64,000 nt of DNA, from contig CANMXP010000008.1 of NCBI GenBank assembly GCA_947501845.1, forward strand, positions 62,001 to 126,000, given 5' to 3'. The stretch's first letter is position 1. Each line of letters opens with the position of its first letter. Under the pieces are notes generated by a model that worked only from the letters and a program-made list of their open reading frames with translations, searched no databases and had not been told where the DNA came from. Position numbers and translations under genes: made by a program. Below are positions 1 to 9,179 of the stretch, in pieces. The stretch is from an uncultured Flavobacteriaceae bacterium (lineage in GTDB: Bacteria > Bacteroidota > Bacteroidia > Flavobacteriales > Flavobacteriaceae).

Positions 1-463
<463 letters not shown>

Positions 464-473
464 TTACTGAAAT

Positions 474-2003
474 TTATAATAGTTTGTAAATATTGCTTAA
501 ATCAACTGGGTCATCCATGTCTTTTTGCAACTGCATTAAATCTTTAAATAACGACTTCACTTTTTCTTTATTAGCTGGAACTCCAGCAATATCGTTCATC
601 TCTTCTGGGTCTTTATTTAAATCGAATAAAAGTGTTTTTTCAATTTCAGGATACACTAATAACTTAAAGTTATCTTTTCTTATCATACGCTGTACATTTA
701 AATAGGCACCATATATTGATTTATAATTACTTTTATTAGTTTTGCCTTTAGCGATATCTAAGAAACTATTAAACTCGACATAATTTGGTTTTTTAACACC
801 TGCTATTTCAAGAGAAGTAGCCATAACATCCTGTAAATAAACATCTGAATCTACTTTTTTATCTTTAGGAATATCTGGACCAATTATAACAAGTGGTGGG
901 CGAATGCTATGATCAAACAAACTCTGTTTTCCTAACAAACCATGTCTACCCATAGCCAATCCATGATCTGAAGTTAAAAAGATATATGTATTATCTGCTT
1001 TGCCAGATTTCTTTAAAGCATCTATAATCAGACCTATTTGCTTATCTAAGTGCGTAATACTAGCATAATATTCTTGTTTATGAACTTTTATTGCATATTC
1101 TGTTCTAGGAAATGGCGCTAAAGCTTCGTCTCTTAAATTATTACCATTTGCGATATTGTTTCTAAATGGATATTCTGGTAAAAAACTTTCAGGAATTGAA
1201 ATATTCTCTAATGGATACATATCTACAAACTCTTGGGGTGCTTGTCTAGGGTCATGAGGTGCATTAAATGCTAAATACATAAAAAATGGGTCTTCGTTAT
1301 TTTTTGCATCCGCAATAAAGTTTAAAGCATCATCTTTTACAACTTCACTCCAATGTTTTCCGCCTTTCCAAAAACCGCCTTTTGAGGTATCTGTAGGAGA
1401 CCATGATGTATCGTTCACACTCTGCGGCCGATTGTAACCATTCGGCATAATAACTTCTGTATTTGCTTGCTTTATTTTTGATAAAGAATCAAATTTTGCG
1501 ACCATCTTAGCATGATCCCATGCATCGCCTGGCATTCCTGGACGGATATGAATTGTATTATTAAACAACTTATTTGCAGGAGCATCTACGTGCCATTTAC
1601 CTGTCATGTATGTTTTATAACCTTGAGATTCTAATAATTTAGGCCAACTTTTTTGAAAACTACTCGAATCGTGCTTCACCCAATTTTGTCTAAATTCATT
1701 TGCACGCCACACAAATCTACCTGAAACCATCATAGCTCTAGATGCTGCACAAACTGCACCACTCCAAGACCCCATATTGTAAGCATGGGTAAATGTCGTG
1801 CCTTCATGTACTAATTTATCTAAAGAAGGTGTTATAATCTCATCATTACCCAAAGCATTTATAGATGTGTATGTTTGATCGTCTGTAAAAATAAAGACAA
1901 TGTTGGGTTTTGCCTCATCAGATTTTGCTATTTTGCTTTCTTCTTTTTTAGTATTACATGAACAAAACAAAAATGCTAGGATAATCGTATAAAATTTACT
2001 CAT
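474..2003 (-). CDS. Formylglycine-dependent sulfatase lipoprotein
   Basis: Family S1 sulfatase of about 509 residues that would remove sulfate esters from algal oligosaccharides in the periplasm or at the cell surface. An ATG at 2042 is possible, but ATG at 2003 gives a compact lipoprotein signal (MSKFYTIILAFLFCSC) and is preferred. Visible motifs are NIVFIFTDDQ near the N-terminus (metal-binding Asp pair), the maturation signature CAASR with Cys85 as the residue converted to formylglycine, TGKWH, APHDPRQAP, and TSDHG with metal and sulfate ligands. The variant with Ala in place of Pro occurs in some S1 families related to choline sulfatase. It heads a two-gene unit with the GH2 gene downstream. 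A perfect 18-bp palindrome lies 52-69 bp before the chosen start. Exact regiospecificity cannot be read from sequence. Confidence 0.92.
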   Translation of the reverse strand: MSKFYTIILAFLFCSCNTKKEESKIAKSDEAKPNIVFIFTDDQTYTSINALGNDEIITPSLDKLVHEGTTFTHAYNMGSWSGAVCAASRAMMVSGRFVWRANEFRQNWVKHDSSSFQKSWPKLLESQGYKTYMTGKWHVDAPANKLFNNTIHIRPGMPGDAWDHAKMVAKFDSLSKIKQANTEVIMPNGYNRPQSVNDTSWSPTDTSKGGFWKGGKHWSEVVKDDALNFIADAKNNEDPFFMYLAFNAPHDPRQAPQEFVDMYPLENISIPESFLPEYPFRNNIANGNNLRDEALAPFPRTEYAIKVHKQEYYASITHLDKQIGLIIDALKKSGKADNTYIFLTSDHGLAMGRHGLLGKQSLFDHSIRPPLVIIGPDIPKDKKVDSDVYLQDVMATSLEIAGVKKPNYVEFNSFLDIAKGKTNKSNYKSIYGAYLNVQRMIRKDNFKLLVYPEIEKTLLFDLNKDPEEMNDIAGVPANKEKVKSLFKDLMQLQKDMDDPVDLSNIYKLL

Positions 2004-2054
2004 TCTTTTTAAACTTTTTAATAATATAAAATCAAATATCATCTAATTAAATGA

Positions 2055-2072
2055 CATTTGTTATAACAAATG
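2055..2072. promoter_or_regulatory. Perfect 18-bp palindrome, candidate operator
   Basis: The sequence CATTTGTTATAACAAATG is its own reverse complement. It sits in the 288-bp divergent gap between the sulfatase (start 2003) and the lactonase (start 2292). Partial or near-exact versions lie upstream of the GH2 operon (14874), the GH67/20-like gene (48185) and the first GH29 gene (55394), which suggests a common transcription factor. No regulator can be assigned from sequence. The rest of the gap is AT-rich with nothing else I can support. Confidence 0.5.
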
Positions 2073-2291
2073 AATTAATCGATATAACTAATGTTCAAAG
2101 AAACAAAAAATGAGATAATTCATTACTTCTATAAATTCAAAAACACCTCTAAAACTAACAAAACAGTATTAAAATGTTTGTACAATCATATATTTATAAA
2201 TTTGCAGATATTCAATAATAAATTATTTTATTTGTACAATACAGCCAAAACTGTAGTATAAAAAAAATCAAATTGATAAAGTTAAATTGCA

Positions 2292-3344
2292 ATGAATTCT
2301 ATTTTTTATATTGGATGTTACACGAAAATGCTCACCAAAGATTTTGGAGGCAAGGGCGATGGAATATATACCATTGAAATAAATAATAATACTGGAAAAA
2401 TTAGAGTGACACATACATTCCCTATAATAAATCCAGCATATTTGGCATTAAGTGACAACAACCAATATTTATATGCCATTACTGAAGTTTCTATTAACGA
2501 AAATCCAAAAATAAAAGCATTTAAGATACAAGAAGATTATTCGTTAAAACTTATAAATGAGCAAATTATTGATGGTGATTTACCATGCCATATTACCTAT
2601 GCCAACAATAGTCTTTTAATTGCCTGCTATGGGTCTGGCAACATGATGTTATTCCCTTTAAAACACAATGGTAAAGTGCTACCAAGTACTCAAAATTTTC
2701 AGCATAAAGGAAGTAGTATAAATTTAGCAAGACAAGAAGCCCCCCATGCACATCAAACAGTTATTCACCCCAATGGAAAAGATGTTTTTGTGCCAGATTT
2801 AGGTATTGATTTAATAAAGGCCTATAGATTTTACAACGATACTTTAAGCGATATTAAAAGTAATGATATTCCTGTTGAAAAAGGGGGCGGTCCTAGACAT
2901 ATGGTCTTTAATAAAAAAGGAGATTTGGGGTACTTAATGAATGAACTAACTGGAGATATATCTATTTTAAAACAAAAAGAGGATGCATTTATTTTTGTAA
3001 AATCTGTTAAATCCCTACCTACTTCTTTTAAAGAAACGCCAAGTGGTTCTGCCATTAGAATACACCCAAACGGCAACTATTTATATGCTGGAAATAGAAC
3101 TTTAGATGCTATTACTATATTCAAAATTCATGGTGATGACTTAGAATTATTGTCATTTCAAACTACAAAAGGAAAAACATTAAGAGCATTTAATATTATT
3201 GAAAATGGTAAGTGGCTCGTAGCCTGCTTGCAAGATTCAGATGAAGTTATTGTATATGAAATAACATCAACTGGAGAATTATTAGAACGATACCATAGCT
3301 ACGATATTACTTCTGCCGTTTGTGTCACTTCAGCCATAAGTTAA
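2292..3344 (+). CDS. Cytoplasmic lactonase-family beta-propeller protein (6-phosphogluconolactonase-like)
   Basis: A 350-residue protein of the seven-bladed propeller lactonase family (PF10282). Family hallmarks seen are the opening FYIGCYT, NPAYLALS, the APHAHQ segment, GGGPRHM and repeated IHPNGN/YLYA blade motifs. There is no signal peptide, so it should act in the cytoplasm. Characterised relatives hydrolyse 6-phosphogluconolactone or other aldonolactones, and some members have no proven lactonase activity. Set among sulfatase and glycosidase genes and transcribed alone on the plus strand, it may open an aldonolactone formed when a released sugar is oxidised, for example L-galactono- or galactonolactone. 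That role is inference. The end of the window has a second, unrelated candidate lactonase of the amidohydrolase type. Confidence 0.82.
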   Translation: MNSIFYIGCYTKMLTKDFGGKGDGIYTIEINNNTGKIRVTHTFPIINPAYLALSDNNQYLYAITEVSINENPKIKAFKIQEDYSLKLINEQIIDGDLPCHITYANNSLLIACYGSGNMMLFPLKHNGKVLPSTQNFQHKGSSINLARQEAPHAHQTVIHPNGKDVFVPDLGIDLIKAYRFYNDTLSDIKSNDIPVEKGGGPRHMVFNKKGDLGYLMNELTGDISILKQKEDAFIFVKSVKSLPTSFKETPSGSAIRIHPNGNYLYAGNRTLDAITIFKIHGDDLELLSFQTTKGKTLRAFNIIENGKWLVACLQDSDEVIVYEITSTGELLERYHSYDITSAVCVTSAIS

Positions 3345-3391
3345 TCTGTATTCAATAAAATATCCGAAAAAACGGATTATCATGAAGACGC

Positions 3392-3481
3392 CCTAGCAAA
3401 AAAGAATCTCCTGATGAAACTTTAGCTGGAAAATGGATTTTACAAGATATAGAAGTTAAAAACCTAGGAAGACATGTTTAG
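3392..3481 (+). pseudogene. Short C-terminal gene remnant after the lactonase
   Basis: An open stretch of 29 codons without a start, ending at a TAG at 3479-3481, reads ...DETLAGKWILQDIEVK in protein-like composition, resembling the start of lipocalin-like extracellular domains. It lies between two convergent genes. A small hairpin (ATCCG/CGGAT, 3362-3377) precedes it and might end the lactonase transcript. It could be chance coding, so support is weak. Confidence 0.2.
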
Positions 3482-3521
3482 ATAGCCTCTATTAGTAAAA
3501 AACACGGTTCTTAAGATTCTT

Positions 3522-5072
3522 TTAATAGAAAAAGTTCCAAAAATCATATTTTTCACCTTCAATATTTTCTTTTTTGTCTCCTAGTTCTAATGCTTTCTCT
3601 TTCATTTCATTTCGCATTTTGAGGAGCAACTCTTTATTTTCTGGAAAAAAGGAGAGATCCTGAGTCTCCCAAGGATCTTTTTTTATGTTGAAAAGCTGAG
3701 TGACTCTAGAACCCGTAATTTGCTCTCCATATTTCCAATGTAAATCGTTTGCCCTAACATATTCAATCAGCTTATAATCACCTTTTCTGTAAGCCCTTTG
3801 AAATTGCTTATACGCATGATATGTTTCATGTCTTACTTGAGCTGTTTCATTCTCAATCACTGGCGCTAGGCTTTTACCATTAACCGAAATAGGAGTATCA
3901 ATATTCGTGATGTCACAAACTGTTGGAAAAATATCATGTATGTAACTAAGAGCATCTATTTTCCTCCCTTTATCTTTAATAAGATTTCCTGAAAGCACAA
4001 AAGGCACATGAATACCGTCTTCATCGTAAATATTTTGTTTACCAATTAGCCCATGGTTTCCAACGGCTAAACCACTATCGCCTGCAAAAACGATTAATGT
4101 ATTTTCATAAGCACCACTTTCTTTTAAAGCAGAAATTATTTTCCCAATTTGATGATCTAAATGTGAAATTATAGCATAATAATCGGCTAAATGCTGTCTA
4201 GCGACTCCTGTTGTTCGCGGCCAGGGTGCTAATTCTTCATCTCTTAAAAACATATGGCCATTATCAAAAGGATGTTGAGGCATGTATGAAGGTGGCAGGT
4301 TTGTGGTTTCTGGGTTATACATATCCCGATACTCTTTAGGCGCCTGCCTAGGGTCGTGAGGCGCATGAAATGCGACATACATAAAAAAAGGCTTTTTACC
4401 TTTTTTCTTTTTTATGTATTGAACCGCATGTCTCGCAAAAACCTCCGAAGTATGTGGTCCATCCAATTCTGTACCAATAGGTCCTCTTTTATCCTCTTTT
4501 GTTAATGCTCTTCGAATTTCTTTTCCGTTATCATCATAAGTTAATAGATAGGCATCTTCTTTTTTAAATGCACCAGATTTATCCCAATCCCAAAACGGCA
4601 TTCTAAAGTGGTCTACTAAATACACGCCACGCCCCATAATTTTATCACCAGAATCGAACGAACGCACCAAGGACTTATTATCATTGTGCCATTTGCCAAC
4701 AATATGCGTATTATATCCTGCTTTTTTAAAAGTTTCACCCATGGTTGCATGTTCGCTAGGAATGACACGCCCTTGACCTTCTAGCTTGAAAAGATCTCGT
4801 CCAGAAAGCAACATAGCTCTACTAGCAATACAAGTCGCTCCTGTAAAAGCCCCCATTAAATATGTATTTGTAAAAGCAACACCATCATCTACTAAACGGT
4901 CTATATTTGGCGTTTTCACTTCCATACCTCCTAAAGCATGTATTCCAGAAAAGCGATGATCATCAGTATAAATAACCAATACATTGGGTTTTATATTTTT
5001 TCTCTTTTGGGCATTAGTTTGCATTGCTATTAAACAAAACATAAATGCAAAAACCAACTTTAATAATTTCAT
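3522..5072 (-). CDS. Exported formylglycine-dependent sulfatase
   Basis: A 516-residue S1 sulfatase. The open frame extends to a TTG at 5081, but ATG at 5072 gives a clean signal peptide (MKLLKLVFAFMFCLIAM, cleavage near TNAQ) and is chosen. Motifs are NVLVIYTDDH with metal-binding Asp residues, the maturation site CIASR with Cys81, VGKWHND, APHDPRQAP and FAGDSGLAVGNHGLIGK. The CIASR form and the GLIGKQ segment make it a close relative of the sulfatase at 474-2003; both resemble S1_7-type enzymes, but that subfamily call is tentative. It is the last gene of the operon starting at 14774, 17 bp after the GH28 gene. It probably desulfates oligomers before or after GH28 action in the periplasm. 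Confidence 0.92.
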   Translation of the reverse strand: MKLLKLVFAFMFCLIAMQTNAQKRKNIKPNVLVIYTDDHRFSGIHALGGMEVKTPNIDRLVDDGVAFTNTYLMGAFTGATCIASRAMLLSGRDLFKLEGQGRVIPSEHATMGETFKKAGYNTHIVGKWHNDNKSLVRSFDSGDKIMGRGVYLVDHFRMPFWDWDKSGAFKKEDAYLLTYDDNGKEIRRALTKEDKRGPIGTELDGPHTSEVFARHAVQYIKKKKGKKPFFMYVAFHAPHDPRQAPKEYRDMYNPETTNLPPSYMPQHPFDNGHMFLRDEELAPWPRTTGVARQHLADYYAIISHLDHQIGKIISALKESGAYENTLIVFAGDSGLAVGNHGLIGKQNIYDEDGIHVPFVLSGNLIKDKGRKIDALSYIHDIFPTVCDITNIDTPISVNGKSLAPVIENETAQVRHETYHAYKQFQRAYRKGDYKLIEYVRANDLHWKYGEQITGSRVTQLFNIKKDPWETQDLSFFPENKELLLKMRNEMKEKALELGDKKENIEGEKYDFWNFFY

Positions 5073-5089
5073 ATACAACAATTTAGATT

Positions 5090-6493
5090 TTAGTCTATTT
5101 TATTATCCATATCTAATATGGCATTAACGTCTTCAAAGACTTCTTTTTCTCTAATATCTTCAGCTTTTAACTTAAAAATCATTTTTGAAAACTGAAGCGT
5201 ATCTATATGTCTACCATACATTCCGTAGGCTGGCAATGTTTTAAAAAAACTAAATTCTGGATAAGCCGTTTCTTGTTCTTCAACGTCTTTTAACACTAAA
5301 TTTTCTTCACTTCCTGGAAGTGTCACTGAAATATTTTCTAAAAAAACAGAACCAATTTTATGATTAGGGGTCCCTGTTATAAAAATACCCGAAGGTGGGG
5401 ACACTCTCGAGTTTCCTAAATCCTGAGTTATTGCTGTAATATTTTTTATATGGACATTTTTAATAGAACCTACTGACTGTTTTTCTGCATTTCTATAAGT
5501 GCGTAAGCGTTCTCCTAATCGAATAAAAATTGGCATATCAACTTTATCCATTTTAATATTATCGATTTCTATGTCATAAATGTTAGCACCATCAACACTT
5601 AAAAGTTTTATCCCACCTCCTTTAGTATTATAAATTTCACAATCTTTAATTGAAATAGCATAAAAATCGCCCATAGATTCTGTTCCAAATTTAAGAGCTC
5701 CCCAATCACTTTTTAGTTTACAACCGCTCACTTTTACATGGTGAGTTGGTAATGGAGAAGTCGCTTTTATACAAATAGCATCGTCACCTGCATCAATAAG
5801 GCTATTGGTTATTATCACATCGTGACTTGAATCCAAATCTATGCCATCATTGTTATGGTGTGCATGACTGTATATGCTAATACTATCAACTTTAATATTT
5901 TTAGATTGATAGAAATGGCAGGTCCATGCTGCTGGTTGTCTTAAATTTATATTTTTTAAGCTTATAGAACTTGAACGCACAAAACGAAGTAAAAAAGGAC
6001 GATTGGCACCAAACTTTTTCTGTTTGATTTTATCAATGCCTAATGCTTTTATTTTTTGTTGAATATTTTTATGCAAAAAAGCTTTCCCGTTACCATCAAT
6101 AATTCCTTTACCTGAAATACCAATGTTGGAAGCATCAGTGGCACCAATTAAGCAATTTCCTCGTTCTTGGCCCGTAGCGTCCACAAAAGTATCGATACTT
6201 TGATAATCTTGGGGATTAGAACTTCCTACCAATTTAGTGCCTTCTGAAATATGAAGGGTTACATTATTTTTTAAGAGAACTGTGCCACTTACGTAAATAC
6301 CGTTTTCAATAAAAACGGTACCACCGCCATTTTGGGAACAATCGTCTATTGCTTTTTGAATGAAATTAGTATTTACAGTGAGACTATCTCCTTTTGCTCC
6401 GTAATCTATAATATTATATGTTGTTTTTTTATGATTACAGGCAGCGAGTATAAAAATTGATAACCCTATTATAAAGGATTTAAAATATGTCAT
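5090..6493 (-). CDS. GH28 glycosidase lipoprotein (polygalacturonase family)
   Basis: A 467-residue right-handed beta-helix hydrolase of family GH28. The N-terminus is a lipoprotein signal (IFILAACN, lipid Cys19), followed by the typical IIDYGAKGD start and GGGTVFI. Three catalytic Asp positions are visible: NNDGID (Asp216) and AGDDAI (Asp237, Asp238). The canonical GHG motif is replaced by DWGALKFGTES, as in many Bacteroidota GH28 enzymes acting on decorated or non-pectin substrates, followed by GGGIKLL in place of RIK. Its start overlaps the stop of the next GH28 gene by four bases, indicating translational coupling. It likely releases galacturonic-type residues from the oligomers desulfated by its neighbours; whether these come from pectin or a sulfated algal uronan is not visible. 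Confidence 0.9.
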   Translation of the reverse strand: MTYFKSFIIGLSIFILAACNHKKTTYNIIDYGAKGDSLTVNTNFIQKAIDDCSQNGGGTVFIENGIYVSGTVLLKNNVTLHISEGTKLVGSSNPQDYQSIDTFVDATGQERGNCLIGATDASNIGISGKGIIDGNGKAFLHKNIQQKIKALGIDKIKQKKFGANRPFLLRFVRSSSISLKNINLRQPAAWTCHFYQSKNIKVDSISIYSHAHHNNDGIDLDSSHDVIITNSLIDAGDDAICIKATSPLPTHHVKVSGCKLKSDWGALKFGTESMGDFYAISIKDCEIYNTKGGGIKLLSVDGANIYDIEIDNIKMDKVDMPIFIRLGERLRTYRNAEKQSVGSIKNVHIKNITAITQDLGNSRVSPPSGIFITGTPNHKIGSVFLENISVTLPGSEENLVLKDVEEQETAYPEFSFFKTLPAYGMYGRHIDTLQFSKMIFKLKAEDIREKEVFEDVNAILDMDNKID

Positions 6494-7872
6494 TGATTTA
6501 TGTATTTTGCTTTATTTACTAAAAAATTATTGGCTTTCGTATTTTGAATATTACCATTTATAACATCATCAAAAACTATAGGCGACCTTTGGTCTTCTTT
6601 CATGGTATTAACTTGAACATTATTAATAGAAATTCCTTTAACATGACGGGCAAATATACCATAAGCAGGAAGTGTTCCCACCAAATGAAACTCTGGCCAC
6701 CAACCATTTAAAACATCTAAAGTATATTCCTTAAAAGCCGTTTTTTCGGCATCTTTTTGAGTGCCTCCACCAGAAACAGTCATCTGAATATTATTTAATT
6801 GAATATCTGTAATATAATGATCGGGCATGCCAGTAATAAAAATAGCTGAATTCTTATCAAGGTCACTATTATCTGCTATAATTCCATCAAATATAAAATG
6901 ATGCATCGCTTTCATAGGATACATAACCTCGGGAGCATCCACACATGCTTTTTGCTGTGCAAAGGTCATAAAAATAGGTCGTGGCACATTTTTCATTACC
7001 AGATTAGAAAAAATCATATTCTTCATTTCCCCACCTTCATTTAACTGAATTTTCAAGCCTGAATCATCAATATCATTGAACGTACAATTGCTAACCGTAA
7101 CAGATTCTATATCGCCTCTAGAAAGCAACCCGATACGCAGACCTGCCCATTTACTTGTAAAAGTGCAATTGGTAATAACAATATTTTTACTGGGTTTATC
7201 TTGTAACGAAGCTTGAATACAAATAGAATCATCACTCGTATCAAAAGAACTGTTAGATACGCGAACATTAGTACAACCGTCAAAATCTAACCCATCTCCA
7301 TTGTTATTTGCCCTACTGTGGATTTTAATACCCTCCACAACAATCTCATTACAATATAGCCAAGCTGAAGTCCAGGCTGCGGGATTTTTAATAGTCACAT
7401 CCTTTATATGAATATTGTTACTATTGATAAACCGTATGAGCATAGGTCTTCCTGTTTCTCTGGTAAAGTTTTTAAAATAACCATTGCCATCTATAGTTCC
7501 ATAACCTTCAATAGCAAAAGATGTCGCTCCCTTTGCAAAAATTAAACAACGGTCCATATGAGGCTCGTTTTTGTACATATTTTTATGCGTATCCGTAGCG
7601 TAATTATTTATATCAGAACTACCCAATAACGTTGCCCCATTTTCAATATACAAGGTTACATAATCCTTTAAATATATGGTTCCAATAAGCACTGTTTTCC
7701 CAGCAGGAATAACAACCTTGCCACCACCATTTTTAGTGCATGCATCTATGGCTGCTTGCACGGCTTGGGTATCTAAACTTACTCCATCTGCTTTTGCTCC
7801 AAAATCTCTTACATCAAAATCTTTAGCATAAATAGATGTGCTAATAAGTAAAAACAGAAGACATTTTTTCAT
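6490..7872 (-). CDS. Exported GH28 glycosidase (polygalacturonase family)
   Basis: A 460-residue GH28 enzyme. The open frame runs to 7935, but ATG at 7872 starts a proper signal peptide (MKKCLLFLLISTSIYA) and lies 11 bp after the preceding sulfatase stop, so it is chosen. Beta-helix family motifs are VRDFGAKADG, GGGKVVIPAG, IDGNGYF, NGDGLD (Asp193), SDDSICI (Asp214, Asp215) and KWAGLRIGLLSRGD in the position of GHG. It is clearly related to the adjacent GH28 but not a recent duplicate. Lacking a lipoprotein Cys, it is probably soluble in the periplasm, while its neighbour is membrane-anchored, which could divide the work between surface and periplasm. Substrate is inferred as a galacturonan-like or sulfated uronic acid glycan. 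Confidence 0.89.
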   Translation of the reverse strand: MKKCLLFLLISTSIYAKDFDVRDFGAKADGVSLDTQAVQAAIDACTKNGGGKVVIPAGKTVLIGTIYLKDYVTLYIENGATLLGSSDINNYATDTHKNMYKNEPHMDRCLIFAKGATSFAIEGYGTIDGNGYFKNFTRETGRPMLIRFINSNNIHIKDVTIKNPAAWTSAWLYCNEIVVEGIKIHSRANNNGDGLDFDGCTNVRVSNSSFDTSDDSICIQASLQDKPSKNIVITNCTFTSKWAGLRIGLLSRGDIESVTVSNCTFNDIDDSGLKIQLNEGGEMKNMIFSNLVMKNVPRPIFMTFAQQKACVDAPEVMYPMKAMHHFIFDGIIADNSDLDKNSAIFITGMPDHYITDIQLNNIQMTVSGGGTQKDAEKTAFKEYTLDVLNGWWPEFHLVGTLPAYGIFARHVKGISINNVQVNTMKEDQRSPIVFDDVINGNIQNTKANNFLVNKAKYINQ

Positions 7873-7883
7873 AATAAAAATTT

Positions 7884-9179
7884 TTAGGGTTTTATAGACT
7901 TTAGGTTTACCGTATCCCCAACTTTTTCTTGCCAAACCATTAGTTTTTCATGGAGTTTTTTAAACTCTTTTTTTCCTTTTTTAGTGTCTTTGAGGTTTGT
8001 TGTTTCCCAAGGATCTTTTTCTAAATCATATAGCTCAATATTTCCCGATTTTGGATAAACTATTAACTTCTGATTATTAGAAATGACACCTCTTTGGTCA
8101 TCAAACATAGCCAAATAAATAGACTCCCTAGCTTTATCTGTTTTATTAATAAGCGGTGTTAGACTTTGAAAATCAAAATCGGTTACAGTTTTAACATCGG
8201 CTAATTCTAACAATGTTGGGAGTATATCCTGAAGATACACTCTATCTTTAATTTTTTTATTGGCAGCAATACTTGGTGCTTTTATAATAAGCGGTGCTGT
8301 AACACTCGGTTCATACAAACATACTTTACCAGCCACTCCATTTTCACCAAAACTAATGCCATGGTCTGACATAAAAACAATAATAGTATTATCGTAGATC
8401 CCTTTTTCTTTTAAAGCACTTAATATATCGCCTATACGTTCGTCCATATGAGTAACCATCGCGTTATTTTGCTGTACTCTTGACTTCATGGTTTTAGCTT
8501 TTAATGGCGCTTTGGTATAATTATATTTTATATTCGGATTTAAAGGACCGCTATCTATAACACTTGGAGGAAATTTGACCTTGTTGGTAGGATATAAATC
8601 ATAATATTTTTGTTCAGTTTGCCTAGGCACATGCGGTGCGTTAAAAGCAGCATAAACAAAGAAAGGTTTATCACTACTATAATCCTTTATGTATTGCGCA
8701 GCTTCTTTACCAACAATATCTGTTGCATGGCCCTTATCTGTGTAATACGTTTTAAGTTGCCCAGCAAGTATGGCTCCTGTTTGATCAAAAATATCGTTGG
8801 GATGATTCCCCATAGCATGCCATTTCCCAGTCATGTACGTATTGTATCCCTGTTCTTTTAAGATTTCGGGTAAAGAAATTGGAGCATTTTTTTTGTTGAT
8901 TTTTTGTGAATCCCATAAGTACTGTCCATAAAAAAGCATGGTTCTACTTGGTATACATACTGCGGGAGACCAACAGCCCATATTATAAGCCGAGGTAAAC
9001 GAAACGCCTTCTTTTGCAAGTGTGTCCATATTTGGAGTTACCATAGATGGGTTGCCATAAGCACCCACTGCCTGGTTGCTTTGATCGTCGGATTCTATAA
9101 ATACAATATTAGGGTGGTTTTGCGCATTAGCAATACTAATTGTTAAACTAAATAGTAATATACATATAACTTTTTTCAT
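7884..9179 (-). CDS. Exported formylglycine-dependent sulfatase
   Basis: A 431-residue S1 sulfatase with a signal peptide ending IANAQ. Motifs are NIVFIESDDQ, the canonical CIPSR maturation site (Cys75), TGKWHAMG, APHVPRQ and MSDHGISFGENG. It is shorter than the other sulfatases of the operon (509-557 residues) and has compact loops, suggesting a more open active site, though that cannot be proven here. Its ATG overlaps the stop of the upstream sulfatase by four bases, which implies coupled translation and similar expression. The AYNMGCWSPAVC segment before the active-site Cys is similar to that in the 474-2003 enzyme. Confidence 0.92.
   Translation of the reverse strand: MKKVICILLFSLTISIANAQNHPNIVFIESDDQSNQAVGAYGNPSMVTPNMDTLAKEGVSFTSAYNMGCWSPAVCIPSRTMLFYGQYLWDSQKINKKNAPISLPEILKEQGYNTYMTGKWHAMGNHPNDIFDQTGAILAGQLKTYYTDKGHATDIVGKEAAQYIKDYSSDKPFFVYAAFNAPHVPRQTEQKYYDLYPTNKVKFPPSVIDSGPLNPNIKYNYTKAPLKAKTMKSRVQQNNAMVTHMDERIGDILSALKEKGIYDNTIIVFMSDHGISFGENGVAGKVCLYEPSVTAPLIIKAPSIAANKKIKDRVYLQDILPTLLELADVKTVTDFDFQSLTPLINKTDKARESIYLAMFDDQRGVISNNQKLIVYPKSGNIELYDLEKDPWETTNLKDTKKGKKEFKKLHEKLMVWQEKVGDTVNLKSIKP

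Noticed and set aside
493-705. Plus-strand open frame inside the first sulfatase gene
   Set aside because: It is the antisense shadow of the sulfatase C-terminus, with no protein-like features or own control region.
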